Below are positions 40,597 through 55,400 of a DNA stretch of 64,000 nucleotides, one piece after another. The number at the start of each line of letters is the position of its first letter. Within the stretch, counting starts at the first letter, position 1. The translations under genes were made by a program, and so were the position numbers. The notes under the pieces were generated by a model. The model did no database searches and had not been told where the DNA came from. It saw nothing but the letters and a program-made list of their open reading frames with translations. Source of the DNA: Diplosphaera chodatii (lineage: Eukaryota > Chlorophyta > Trebouxiophyceae > Prasiolales > Stichococcaceae); contig JAALGY010000023.1 in the NCBI GenBank assembly GCA_032358165.1, forward strand, positions 1,922,001 to 1,986,000. Reading direction: 5' to 3'.

Positions 40597-42642
40597 TCAT
40601 CTGGCCTGGAAGTCCAGCGGCGGTTCGCTCTGCTCGCACGTGCCCACCGCGTCTTGGACCACGCTGCGCACAGCATCCGCGTCCTGCAGTGGGGCGCGCG
40701 GGAGGCGCGGTGCTCGCGGCTGCTCCTGTGCGCTTGCAAGACGCTGGGTCACGATGGCGCCGCAGCGGCTTCCGTGAATGCTGCATGTGGACGCTGCAAC
40801 AGCTGGCATGTGGGACTGCAACAGCAGGGGCTGGCAACGTATGAGGCGCCTGCCATTGCAACCTGGCGATCGCCTCACCGGGCCGCCGAACCAGGGGTGC
40901 CGCCGGATCTCGGGCATGGTGATGCGGTCTCGCGGCTCCAGGCGCAGGATACGCTCGATCAGGTCCCTGCACTCCTCGCTCACGTTGTCCGGCATCTTGT
41001 ACGCGCCGTTGATGATGTTCTGTGAGCAAACACGCCGCAGCATGTGTCAGCTGTTCCCGCCGCACACGGGTCACGATCAGTGTGTTCAGTTTGAGCGCTG
41101 CAGCAGGACCTACGTGTTGTGGAGCCACAGCTATAAGCTGACACCTGACACCTGGCAACCAGCGCTTCACCTGCTTGATCGTCAGGACACTGTCTGTAGC
41201 TGTGTGCTCAAATGGATATCTGCCTGTCACCAGAAGGAACCTGGACAGCAAGTCACAGGAGATCAGCGAGGCTCTGAGACATCGCAGCAGGCAGCACGCT
41301 GGGGCATATATGCCACAAGGACTGCTTGGAAAGCGAGCAGGCGTCACGTTTGCAGGCTCTCACAAGATGACGCCGCAGGACCAGATGTCGGCAAGCTTCC
41401 CGTCGTACCTGGTGTTCACGGCACAACCAATCTTTCTTTGGCTGGTATTGGTCGCCATTGGAATCATGACCTTATAGTCTTGCACTGCACAGCATTGGCG
41501 ACGACCACCTGCAACCTTCCAGTGTTTGAAGCACACGGCCTACCTTGACCCCTCCCGGGTCCAGCTGGCATTGATGACCTCCGGTGCGATGTAGTCCATC
41601 GAACCCTTGAAGGAGTGCGCCGTCGAGTGGTAGAGCGCATGCTGCAGCATTCAATCAGATAAAATCAAGACACTTGTGGGCCATGCAGCAGGCGTACTGT
41701 CAACAATGATACGAAGTTTCTCTTCTAGGCACTGGTACACAGTTTGCAGGTACCGTCATGACCGCGCGCCCTACCTTTGAGAAACCAAAGTCGGCGATCT
41801 TCAGCAGCGGCGTGGGCCTGCCGGGCTCTCTGTGCAGCAGCATGTTCTCCAGCTTCAGGTCGCGGTGCACCACGTGGTTGTCGTGGCAGTACCCGATGGC
41901 GCTGATCAGCTGACGAAACAGGGCGCGGGCCTCGTTCTCCTTCAGCGCGCCCTGCCGCTTGAGCAGCCCATACAGCTCCCCCTCCGAAGCCAGCTCCATC
42001 ACCACCACCAGGTGCTTGGCGGTGGTGTACACCTGCGCGATTGTGGCGCGCAGGGTGCGACAGGCCCTTGCCGTTATCCGTGCGCAAGTTGCGCCGAACA
42101 TTGCCCCGATCGCCCAACAACGAGCACACCTCATGGAAGCGAATGATGTTCTCATGGTCCAGCAGGCGGTGGTTGAGGATCTCTCGCTCAACGTCCACCG
42201 AGATCAGCGCCTGCAGACCCCTTTGCTGTGTGACTCTGGAACATGGGTATGGTGTGAGCAGCGCACACAGTGGTTGCGCCAGGAGTGTGCAAGGCTGACA
42301 ACACGGCTGCACGGGTCTCACCTGGGTCAGAGGAATGTATTTGCCGCAAAACCGTTGACGCGTGGCCTTGTGCACCAGCACCCTTGTCACGCCAAAGCAC
42401 CCACTGCCCAGTTCCTCTCCCTGCTGGGAAACAGTCGCATCAGCTCAGCATGCTCGACGCCCTGTACGCACATCTGCAAACGGGCTGGGATGCAGCGTCA
42501 CCTCTTCATACGAATCGGCGCCGGCTCTGGGCAGGTGGAACCTCCAAAACCACAATGCTCTCGAAATTGAACACTTGACCGCGTGTTCAATGCTGCCGCC
42601 ACTGCTCCTCACACGCTTGTGGCCGCAGGTGTGCACTGCCAT
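40597..42642 (-). CDS. SnRK2/CAMK-like serine/threonine protein kinase
   Basis: Exons give a full kinase domain: EELGSGCFGVTRVLVHKA (glycine loop, about 42370-42430), RFCGKYIPLTQ (ATP-binding Lys in GKYI), ISVDVEREILNHRLLDHENI (alpha-C Glu), VYTTAKHLVVVMELASEGEL, ALFRQLISAIGYCHDNHVVH with HRDLKLENMLLHRE (catalytic loop), LLKIADFGFSKVG (DFG), FKGSMDYIAPEVI (APE, about 41590-41620), ADIWSCGVIL, VTGRYPFEHTATDSVL, NIINGAYKMPDNVSEECRDL and LEPRDRITMPEIRRHPWFGG (about 40890-40960). Catalytic residues are intact. Order and wording fit SnRK2-like plant/algal kinases (osmotic or nutrient stress), but the C-terminal tail, ending EQSEPPLDFQAR, lacks a clear SnRK2 acidic box, so the subfamily is tentative. 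The N-terminal exon upstream of EELGSG is uncertain; ATG at 42642 is one choice. Confidence 0.9.
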
Positions 42643-43133
42643 CTGGCTGTTGTCATGACCAGCTTGTCGGAGCAGGAGGACCAGCCAATCTGACACCACG
42701 GCCGGCGTTGCAGGGCCTTTATCCCTTTGGTGGCACAAACCCTAGGATCTCGTGTGCACTCTTCAGACTGTTGCAATGACCTGAGTAGAACCCCACGTGA
42801 CGATGGAGGATGTTGTCGAACATATACCAGGCTTTGTGTGCAAGATCGCTGCTGACTTCGGTGTCGTCGCCCAGTGCGCGCCATCAGCCGGCAGAAGCAG
42901 CGTTCACAGGTGGCTGATGAGGTCTGCCACGGCAGGATGTGGTTGGCATCGGCGGCCGTATGCCGGGAGCGGGCGCATTGCTCTCTGCATGCAATATCAT
43001 GTTGCAGGCTTGCGCTGTGCGGCTGGCAATACTTACACGTACCAACTGGACACCAAGGCATTAACACCCAGTTCTGCATCAGCCAGCGGCATATACAACC
43101 CCATCGTCAGGTACCGGCGGGGGGTCCGCTGAA
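42643..43133. other. Region between kinase and sirtuin genes
   Basis: About 490 bases hold the kinase upstream sequence and sirtuin 3' UTR, both on the minus strand. No gene or repeat was supported. Confidence 0.45.
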
Positions 43134-45128
<1,995 letters not shown>

Positions 45129-46123
45129 AGCTGCTCTGGGCTGCCTCAGCAACCATGCTGGCCGAACGATGTTGTCAAGCATGCTGCACGGGCGCTCCGC
45201 CCCAGTGCGAGCATGGCGGTGTTTGGTGACACGCTGCACACCGCCACCTCGCCGGAATGACTGCTGTGGCCTGCTGATGCCATCGCACGTCTGCAGCTGC
45301 GCTTTGCAGCAGGATCCAGGTGCTGCACCTGAAGCTCTGTCCCAAGGCAGCGAGGGGTGCGCTGCCCAATGATTATGTCCCGCCGCTAGCGCCGAAGCTT
45401 TGATTTGCTGCATCGACCTTCTCAATCTGCAACTGCTGTTGCAGCATACGAGGTGCTTGCGGGGTGCCAGCAACGCTTGGCTCGCGGTGCACCTGCGTTT
45501 GGCCTACCCACAGCACTTGAGGGTGGCGACCGACTGCAAGCCATCCAGGGCTTCAGGACTTTCGGACAAACAGAGGTGCGACGTGAGCTGCAGCTGCAGC
45601 AACACATCAGCGTTACCAGCAGCGAACACTGACCACGGTGTCAGTGTGATGGTCTGACTGGCGATCACTAGCTCAGCCCTGCCACCCGACCTCGACAGTC
45701 GCATTGGGGCATGAGCAGGATCTGCCCGATTGCTGTCTCAACGCAGACTGTAAAAGCACGACCGAGAAGTCGTGACTGCGAGTGCAGCAGGCGACCCTCC
45801 AGGCCACAGCCTCAAGGATGTTGTCCCTGATGTGTCTGACTCCATTGAAGCAGGTGCATCCCGGGAGCTGACCCTCTGCAGCTGGTCAGCCAACGTGGGG
45901 TGACACTAGGCAGGCGGGCCGCTGGACAGCACTCCAGAGGCAGCTTACTTTAGCAGACGTTAGCCGCCCTTGATTGCGCCCGTCAGCAGGGCACCGCAAC
46001 ACAGCTGTTGGCCGAGTGCTCGAGGCATGCAGCGGTTCAATCGGGCCAGCATGCCCGCAAGCTCATTGTGTTGACACCACAACAGGAGAGCAGCCCTCCC
46101 GAGGGTTGTCACGACCCACCGCC
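45129..46123. promoter_or_regulatory. Divergent intergenic region, sirtuin / SAPS
   Basis: About 1 kb separates two head-to-head starts. Open frames on both strands continue into it from the sirtuin N-terminus but show no domain. No strong motif was seen. Confidence 0.45.
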
Positions 46124-49100
46124 ATGTTCTGGCGCGTGGCCAGCTTCAACCAGACATCACCAGTTGAGGCTGTGCTCGACCGACCAGACTTCACACTGGA
46201 GGATCTCCTTGAGGAGGATGACCTCATACAGGTGAGTGGCAGTGCAGCAGGCGTGTGTGCACTCCAACGACGTCCCTCGCTCGGTTTGCTTCACTGTGCA
46301 TCAGCACCGGTGATTCAAGGCATATGGTGCGCATTTTACAGGAGTGCAAAGCGCTCAACTCGCGTCTGATCGACTTCCTGAAACTGCCGGAGTCGGTGGC
46401 AAAGCTGCTGGAGTACGTCACACAGCCCGCGGGACTGGACGCCGATGACAAGCGGCAGTTCAAGTACCCATTCTCCTCCGCCGAGGTGTGCATGCAGCAT
46501 CCGATCTGCTCGTGCAACCTGCAGGGCAGCGACCATTTAGGCCACGTGCATGGGAGCTCGTGTGGCCAGGACACTTGCATATTCAGACGGCGACAACACA
46601 CATGCTGGCCGCTGCATGCAGGTGCTGTGCTGCGAGGTGGACGCCATCTTCAGCACGCTGCTGGAGGACGGGGCGCTGTGTGGCGCGCTGTTCGCGCTGC
46701 TGGACCAGCCCCGGCCGCTGGACTGCATGCTGGCCGGCTACTTTGCCCGGGTGCTGGTGTGCCTGCTGATGCGGCGCTCACGCGATCTGCTGCGGTACCT
46801 CAAGGTGTGGGCCTCACGCTGCGGCAGAAGGGCAGACGCATGCTGTGCCCCGCCATCTGCTGATGCATGCGTCAAGGCTGGCTGGGCGAGGCATGCCGGC
46901 AGAGGGTCCTGGTCACAGTGGGCCCCCTGTGCTGCGACAGGACAACCAGCAGCACCTGCCCAAGCTGGTGGCGCACATGGAGAACACGTCGGTGGCGGAG
47001 GCGCTGGCGCACCTGCTGGGCGCGGACGACCTGAGCGCCACCTTCATGGCGCCCGGCGACCTGGCGTGGCTCGCCGACACGCGCGTGCTGCAGGTGGCAG
47101 CCCCGATGACATGCGCACGACCGAACCTCGACTGTGTCGTACCAGGAGGCGTGCTGTTGACACCTGGCCAGCGAGCCAGCTCATTACTATCAAGGCTGCC
47201 TGTCAGTGACTCTACCATGCTTGCGCCTGTGCAGGACCTGCTGGATACGCTGGGCTCCACTGCGGGCGGCCCAGCCCGCGAGAACGCTGCCATCGTGCTG
47301 TCGGCGGTCGCGCGGTCAAACACATGCCCGCTGACTCATGCGCTTGGTGAGCCTGTGGTTGGGGCGTTTCCCTGCATCTCGTCAACCGCCGTCACGTCGA
47401 GCATATCAGGAAGCAGGCACGATGCACCTCTGATGCAGTTTCTTCCGGAGCTCGTGTGCATGCGCATTCGCTCATGTCCCCCATGCGGCCCCTGCAGGCA
47501 GCGCAGAGTTCCTGGACCAGCTGCTGACGCGGGCCACCGCCAGCGGCGGCAGCGCTGCGGAGGTGGCGCAGGCGCTGGATGTGCCGATCGCGCTCCTGGA
47601 GCGGCGCGCTGCCCTCGAGGCCGCGCGGCAGCAGTACCCCTCGGAGTCGGGGCCCACAGACGCCGACATCTGCGTGGAGGAGCAGGTGGGGATGTGTGGC
47701 GGCCCTTGGCGCTGTGCCCTTCGGCAATGCAGTCTGAAAGTGAGCACACTGCCAGCATTGAACATGGCATTCATGCGCGGCAGTGGCGGCCCCGGCTGAT
47801 GCTTGCCTGCGCATGTGTCATTCAGACAGCTGCTGCGGTGGCGGCGCACGCGTCGCTGCTCGCCGGCATGCTGGAGCCGGCAGACAGTTCAGCGGTGCAG
47901 CTGACGCCCTTCGGCTGCCTGGCGCCGCCGCTGGGCCTCGCGCGCGTGAAGGTGGCGGAGCTGTTTGCCGCGCTGCTGGGCGTCGGCAGCGCCCCCGCGG
48001 GCGAGGCCATCGCCGCTGCGGGCGTGCTGCAGCGCACCCTGGCCCTCGTCCTGCAGTTCCCCTTCAACAACATCCTGCATGCGCAGGTAGCTCCTGGAAT
48101 GGACGACGCTTAAGCGGAAGTGCATGAGGTCCACCCGGTGGCGTCTTGGCTGCATGGGCCCAAGTTGTTTTGTGCAGCTGCGTTAAACCATTGCAGCTGC
48201 TGAAACCGACGGCCCCTCGTGTGGCACCGCAGGCGACCCGGATGCTGCTGGCCAGCCTGGAGTACGGCGACGACAGCCTGCTGGGCCACCTGTTCACAGA
48301 GTGCGACCTCATCGGGTGGCTCACCTCAGCGCCCGAGCAGGTGGCGCCCTCGCCCAGCCCGCCCGCCGCTGCGGACCAGCAGGGCAAGGGCAGCGCGGCA
48401 GCCCCGGATGTGCGCAGCGCTGATGGTGGTGGCAGCAGGGCAGGTGCCGGCAGCGATAGGGGCAGCAGCCCCAGCAGCGGGGTCAGCCCTGCAGCCAGCG
48501 GCGCTGATCTGGCAGCCTCTGCCGCCAGCGGCGTGTCAAAGGGCAGCTCTGCAGGCAGCAGTCGCAGGGGCGCTGAGGCTGCAGGTGGGTGTCCCTGCAG
48601 TGTTTGTGACATCGTAGGGCGTTGCAGGGGCGGCTGGCATCGGAATGTTACGCTGGGCTGGCGGCCCACACGCGCCGCATCATGTCCTGTCAGTCGATTG
48701 ACGGATAGCTGCACTGTCACATTTTCTAAGGCTGCTGCACTGCATGGTCACAGGCAGGGAGCGGGCGCCGCTGCGGGCGGGGTACCTGGGCCACCTCACG
48801 CTGGTGGCCAACCGCATGATTGGGGCTGCTGGCCGGCGGCGCACCGTGAAGCGCTTCCTGGACGACAGCGACGCCTGGGCCACCTTCGTTAATGGCGCCC
48901 TGAGGGTGTGCAGCTGATTGCGCCACGCCACGTACTGACGATGGCTCTACCCTGCGCCTGCCAGCAGCATCACAGGCAGCCCCGTGTTTGCAGGCTCACT
49001 GGCAAGAGTTTTTCGTCGTTACAGTCATGTGCGCAAATGACGCAGGAGCGCAACAGCAACGAGGACACCTCAGCGTGGCAGTGCGGGCGGCCTGACCCTC

Positions 49101-51815
49101 GCAGCGTCCCGACCAACTCGGCGCCGCTGGATGCCGACGAGCCGGGCGCCGCATCCTTCTCAGAGGAGGAGATGGTGAGTGCTTGCCGACCAGCGTCCAT
49201 GGGTTTGAACTGATCACCCCAAGTGTGAGTCAAGGCATCGAGCCATCATGGTGCATGCTGTGCAGGAGAAGCTGCCTGGCGGGTACGGCGGGGCTAACAG
49301 CCCGCTGGGCAGCCCCACCGCGGCGGGCAACGACCGGTATGCGGGGGAGGGGGGCGCAAACTTTGGGGACGTCGAGGAGGACGAGGGCGCCAGCGGCAAC
49401 CCGGGCGTGTCCGACCTGCAGCAGAGCAGCAAGGGCGACGGGCAGGTGTGCTGCTGCAAGCCATTGCCGCTTGAGCAGGTCCGACGCATGCTGCTCCAGG
49501 TGTGTATAACCCATCTCTGCCACAGGAACCCAGATGAGGCTGCTAGACGCGGGGACCTCCAGCAATGTGTGCACCGCCGCCGTGCTGCAGGAGCACGTGG
49601 ACGTGCTGATAGATGCGGTGAAGGCGCTGGATGCGCTGCGGCTGGGGGAGGGGCCCCGCGGGCGGTCGCCCACCCTCGCGGCCGCCGGCGGCGCGCTGTC
49701 CTCCCCGCCACCGTCCTCCGCCGCACCATCGCAGCCCGCCCAGGTCAGCCGCCGGTGCAGCACGCTGCGGTGTGCATGGCGTGCGCCTGCCCTGCCACCA
49801 CTTGTGACCGCAGCACCTTGCAGGCTGAACACTCGGCTGATGCTGAACTCGCTTGTTCCGCAGATGTCCAGCGAGTGGGAGGCGGAGACGGACGCCGCAG
49901 GCACAGCTGCCAGCAACGATGCGGGTGCTGGCGCGGCGTCCAGCAGCCCCAAGGCTGCGTCACCCCAAGGTGCTGTGGTTTGCAGCGCATGCCTTACCAC
50001 ACATACCTTTGGAGCACTAGGGCAGTCTTGACACAGCCTTGTCGTTATGGCGTGCGCAGGGGCGCCCAGCCCTGCTGAGCAGCAGGTGGCGGATGTTGCG
50101 GTGGACCTCTTCCGCTCGCCCCGCAGCAAGGGCGGCTTTGGCAAGGTCGACGACTGGGCCGACTTTCCAGAGCCCTCGGTGGGGCCACTGTCCCCAATGC
50201 AACGGACAGCGTGTCGCCTGTCACTTTGAGCGTGAGCAGGCACACCTTGTAGCATGTCAGCCATGAAGTCTGCCAGCACAGTGATAGAGATGGTGTGCCG
50301 GATGTACAGCTGCATGCCTGATGCACATGCTGCAGGCGTCGGGGCCGCCACCTGCCAGCCCGGGCCCGCTGCCATCCCTGCTGGCGGTCAGCGCGCCTCC
50401 AAACAGCCCAGTCAGCGCCGCGCCCTTGGCCAGCGTGCGGACAACAGCCAACAAAGGTATGTGTGTCTTGGGCGCCTAGAAGCCGGAACTTCCCAATGTG
50501 GACCCTGTGGACACTATTTCCCGTGTAGGACAACCAAATAACGAGTCGTAAGCCGAGTCCCCTGCGTCTGCACTTGCAGTGAGCAGCTTCAAGCGAGGCC
50601 CTCGCGGCAGCAGCAGCCCCAAGGCAGAGTCCGATGCCGCCGGCACAGCAGCAGCGGCCACTGGAGCCACATCGCCCCCAGAGTTGCCAGGATCAATTGC
50701 GCCAGTCGCCACGCGACGCCGCTCCCTGGACGCGCTGAGCCCCGGCAGCACAGCCGCGTCAGGGCTGGCCTTTGGCCACGGCAGCGGCAGCAGCAGCGGG
50801 TCCAGCGGCAGCAGCCCCCGCAGCCCCGGCCACAGCGGCCACGCCCTGGCGCCGCTGCTGCCGATTGCTGAGCCGGCAGTCATGCCGCCAGAGGGGTCCA
50901 TTGGCCCACCCTCACCGGTGAGCGGCTTGCGGCAAGATGTCAGCGATCCACTGCTGTGGGCGTCAAGACCTGACAGCATCTTGAGATAGACCGAAGTGAG
51001 ACGCACACGGTCACGGGTCGAGTGCCTGCTGTGCGCAGGCAGCGCGGGTCGGCAGCCCGAACACGATGCTCGCGCTGCCGCTGGCCAGCAGCTTGTCGCC
51101 GGGCAGCCCCTCCCGCCTGGCAGCACCCAGCCTGCTGCACTGGCCCGCCACCAGCCAGTCACGGCTCGGCAGTGGTGAGGCGTCACCCGGCCGTGCTGAT
51201 GCCGCAGCAGACGCTGCCGCCAGCAGCACGAGCGCCTCGGCTGCTTCCAGTGTGGGCGGCAACGGCGCAGCTGCAGCGCCTGCGGCGGTCGTGCTGCCCC
51301 ATGGCCAGCTGTCGGCCAGTCTGGCGGCTGCCGCGGCTGGCGCCAGTCCAGCGACGGGCGTCGTGGTGCCAGTCAAGGCAGTGCCCGTGCAGCCCATGGC
51401 AGTGGGCGGCGTCTCTGATCCCCCCCGACCGCCACCGTCAGGCAACGCAGCAGCCAGCAGTGCCAATCATGTGCCTGCGGCCCAGGGGGCGCATCCAGCT
51501 GCAGCAGCTCCAGGCGCCACCGCCAACAGCAGCCCAGCTGCAAGCGCCCCAGCCTCGGTCGGGAACTGGGCCGACTTTGGGGCTGCGTTTGCCGGGCCCA
51601 ATGATGCAAAGGCGCCGGCCCCAGGTGCTGCCCCGAGCCCGGACTCTCCTCCATCGCCGCCCCCCCGGCAGCGAGCAGACTCCGAGGTGCAGCTTGAGGA
51701 GTCGCAGTCAGAGTCGCTGTCACCATTCAAGCGCACAGGCAGCCTACGGGCACACAACTTCTGGGCGTTTGAGGACACGCCGGCGTCAGAGACAGACTCT
51801 GACAGGGACGACTGA
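46124..51815 (+). CDS. SAPS-domain protein, PP6 (Sit4-type) phosphatase regulatory subunit
   Basis: ATG at 46124 (MFWRVASFNQTSPVEAVLDR). The SAPS domain follows over many exons: LEDLLEEDDLIQ + ECKALNSRLIDFLKLPESV, KRQFKYPFSSAE, VDAIFSTLLEDGALCGALFA, YFARVLVCLLMRRSRDLLRY, LPKLVAHMENTSVAEALAHL with LLGADDL (46210-47060), DLLDTLGSTAGGPARENAAI, AEFLDQLLTRATASGGSAAE, ARVKVAELFAALLGVG (about 47940-47990), ATRMLLASLEYGDDSLLGHL with FTECDLIGWL (48230-48320), and YLGHLTLVANRMIGAAG. Such helical-repeat proteins bind the PP6/Sit4 catalytic subunit and steer it in cell cycle, TOR and DNA-damage signalling. From about 48340 on, long Ser/Ala/Pro/Gly-rich exons dominate. They hold two similar short motifs, DDWADFPEP (about 50150) and GNWADFGAAF (about 51565), and end RAHNFWAFEDTPASETDSD. 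The tail is much longer than in yeast. Confidence 0.9.
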
Positions 51816-52446
51816 TGAGTGGGCGTCATCCTGTAGAGACGTCACGACGCAGCTGTGCAGGTTTGCAGGGGCAGTGTGTTACTGGCTAGGTTGGATGTGG
51901 TATACAACTTTGCGACATGTGCGCCAATATAGTTTTGGCACCTTAGCTGTGGTGCTTGATTCAGACCACGACAACGAAGGATCCACGCCATTGCTGAAGA
52001 TGAGCAAGTGCAAGTCCCCACATAAAATTTGCGTGGTGTAGACCTTGGCAGTCGAGGACTGGCGGCAAGTACAGCGATAATCAGAAAAGTCTGGCAAAAT
52101 ACCGAACCAAGGACATTACACCGGAATGGCTACAAGGCGAATTTCGCATGCTGTCACCAGCGCTGTCGACCCTGCACCGTTCACATGACATACCAGGTGT
52201 ACAGAATCCCATTGGTTGACAGAGCTTATGCTACCGAGCTATCACAGCAAACCACATAACATACAATAGCTAGACAATGCGCCCCAGGGAAGCTCCTTCC
52301 CGCTGATATCCTCCAACAGACTGCAGGCTGATAATTTGCAGCGAGACCATGGTGTTTCAGTGTTGCCACTGTAGTTGTGGAGGTTAGTAGTTGGGGAACC
52401 AATGTCTCGTAACGCCGCCCCCAGCACCCAGCTGCAGCGTCCGCCC
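51816..52446. other. Convergent intergenic region
   Basis: This holds 3' UTRs of the SAPS and transporter genes. No gene or repeat was supported. Confidence 0.45.
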
Positions 52447-55400
52447 TTATGCCTCATTGATTGTCACCAGTGTTGCGACTGCAGGGCAGCACACCAATGT
52501 GCGCCTTCATACTGCCATCCTTTTTGTCATGCCTGGTGATGCACAAGCAAGCCACAGTCGGTGGCTGTATGCGCAATGACACTGAACAGCCTCTCACCTG
52601 CAACGAAGACCCCGATGCCGAGCACCGTCAATGGGAACAGGATGCGGGTCTGCGCAAACAAATGCCAAATCACCAGGGCAGTCGTTGCCGAGTCCTCAGA
52701 TGCAGCTTTGCTACAGAAAGATCTTGTGCACCCCAACATGCAGGGACGACGGGCTGTCCATGCAGCCCGGTCAGCCTGTCATGCAAAGCAGCAGCAGCGC
52801 AGGGCGCACCACCACAGTCCAGAATTTGAAGCCGTCCCGCTCCCAGGAGGGGTAGAAGTACGGCTCAGCGTCGTCGTCCTCGTCAATTTCGGGCTGCTCC
52901 TCCACAAGCTCTTTGGCGGCGTGGCCGACATCAGCGGCGTGCAGGCCACCACTGCAGGATGATTGCACATGCACTCGCTGAGCAACTGCATGTCACAGGG
53001 CGTGCACAACAGGTGGAACCCTGCATTATCATATGGCGCATCCATCCGGCAGAGGCGGGGCTGCACACGACGCGGTGAGAGGGGCGCTCACTGAATGGAT
53101 TCATCAGCGCCATAGTTAGTGCCAATGTGGTGAAGGCCGGCGGAGCCAACGGGACGGCTGCCGGCGTTGATCTCCACGCTGTCCTCCGCGCCGCCCCTCG
53201 AGGGGATGCGGGCCTTCCTGTCGAAGCTGCCCTCCGACTCACCCTGCACACGGCAAGAGCCATGACTGCTGTCCATTGATATATATCGAATCAACAAACA
53301 GAACCCAAGCAGCATATCAGCATTGCAGATGCGCCAGCGATGTGAGGAGGCACAGCAGCAACCATGTTAGCAGGAAATAAAGATGCTCGTGCGCACGAAC
53401 AGACTCGCTGGTGCGTTTAGCGAACCTGTCTCATGCAGCGGGCGAGCTTGAAGTAGAGTGCGAAGTGGTTCACGATCGGGATGAAATAGCAGACCAAGCC
53501 CGATCCCACGGCTCCTGTGACTGTGATGACCTGCAATATTACACGCCTCATCACGATGTGGGCCGCACTCATCATGGGGGACCCACAAGTGCATGCATTG
53601 CAGTGTGTAGTTGTGCGGATACGGCGCGGTGCAAACGTGCGATCATCGGCTGAATGATTGTGCTGTCGCCCACACCTTTCCAGACTCGCCAGGAATGGCC
53701 AATGAGATGCCCAGCGAGAAGCCATAGATGAGGAAGGCGAGCACCACCTGCCGGATTGATGCCAAGAACAAAGTAAAATTACATGCAGGGGCAAGCGAGC
53801 TTGCTACACATGTGTGTCTGGTGGGTGCCAGACGACTGAATGGTTTACATATGACTGTGTGAAGACGAACCTTTCTGATCATCATGTGGCAGTCCATGAT
53901 CTTGAAGTGCTTTGCAAGGCTCGCCCACCTTCAAGCACCAACCTGTTCATATGGTGCACTCTTGCAAACATCATGGCACCACAACGATTGCAAAATGATA
54001 CCACAGGTTGCACGCACCACTTCATCATACTGTGGCGAGTCACATATTCAAAGGGCGGCATCGAAAGTATCTGCAGGGACACGCAGGAGCAGTGATGGGC
54101 CAGGATCAATGTGTTGAAAACGGCCTTCTTGACTCAGGCAGACTCGACCATCCTCTCACCAAGTACAGGGTGTAGATGATATTCAGAGCGCCCTGCGCTT
54201 TGCCGTCGCCTCCAAGAGGGTCCTCTAGGGTGTTGCTGCACAGTGGGGGCGGGTTCGTGAGATTGCAGCATCGCTGGCACTGATCGAAGGGGTGGGACCT
54301 GTGGCGCATGGGGCACACAAAAAGTGCCAAAATGTGCCAAAAAGTGCCAAAAAGTTCACACCTTGTGTCATAGGCGGCAATCCCAATCAGTGAAGCCCCA
54401 AAGAATCCTGCATTAATAGAGTCAGCACCACTTTCTGATTGCTTGAAGGTAGCGTTGCCCAATCAAGCACAGAGAAGTGACTTATTGACCCCCCAATGTG
54501 GGCCTACACAGACAACACTCACCAACCGTCCAGTACACAAATGCGCCAGTGCCTGTGCAGCAAAAGTCAGTACACAGTATGCGTGTGACACTTCTCCACA
54601 CTCGTACTCTACAGCCCTGCTGCATGCCTGTGGCAAGAGAGGCACAGCTGCCGACACACAGCAGTGCCTACCCAAAATGGTTATTGTTGTCCCCCACGAC
54701 AGAATCTGCACAGCCCTTTGCCCCCTGGGCAGCTCCTCCAGCATTGCCATAGAAAAGGGCTGCATGACATAGTCGTGGAAAGTCTGCGCTCGCCACTTGA
54801 ACCACGCTCATCGCATGCACCTGCTGCCGCATCGCAGCATGACTGGCTGGCACACACAGCAGCGATGCCTTGACACCTGGATATAGAATGCATAACCTGC
54901 GGAGCATGCCAAATGTCAGGTTTGACATCTGTCCGGCATGCTGGCTATGCCAGAAGTATGTACATGAGCTGACGTGCTGCAGTGTCGCTGCCAAGTACCG
55001 GGTTTGCCTTTGTACAAGCTCGCGACCTGATGATGCACACTGTCAGCCACACTCAGTAGTCGATTGGGCGTCCAGCGCACCGTATGTGCCGACCAGGACG
55101 AGAACATATGTCAGTGTGGTGAAGCCAACCACCTCGAACTCGCCTTTCACACCAGTGTATGGCATACCTGGGCACAGCAGAACAAGAGTGTCAGGGGTCT
55201 GTGTGTTGTGGTACCGTAAGCACAGTAGACACCGGCCCGCCTAGTTGGTAGTTGCTACCCACCGTGTGAAATAGCGTTGACAATGACCACGATCACAAGC
55301 ACCTGCACCATGAGCTTGTCTCAAGGTTTGAGGGTTAACTGTGTCAGGTTGCATACAGGCTTCTTGAAGCCCGGCTCAATGCAAGGTGATTGTGCAAACA

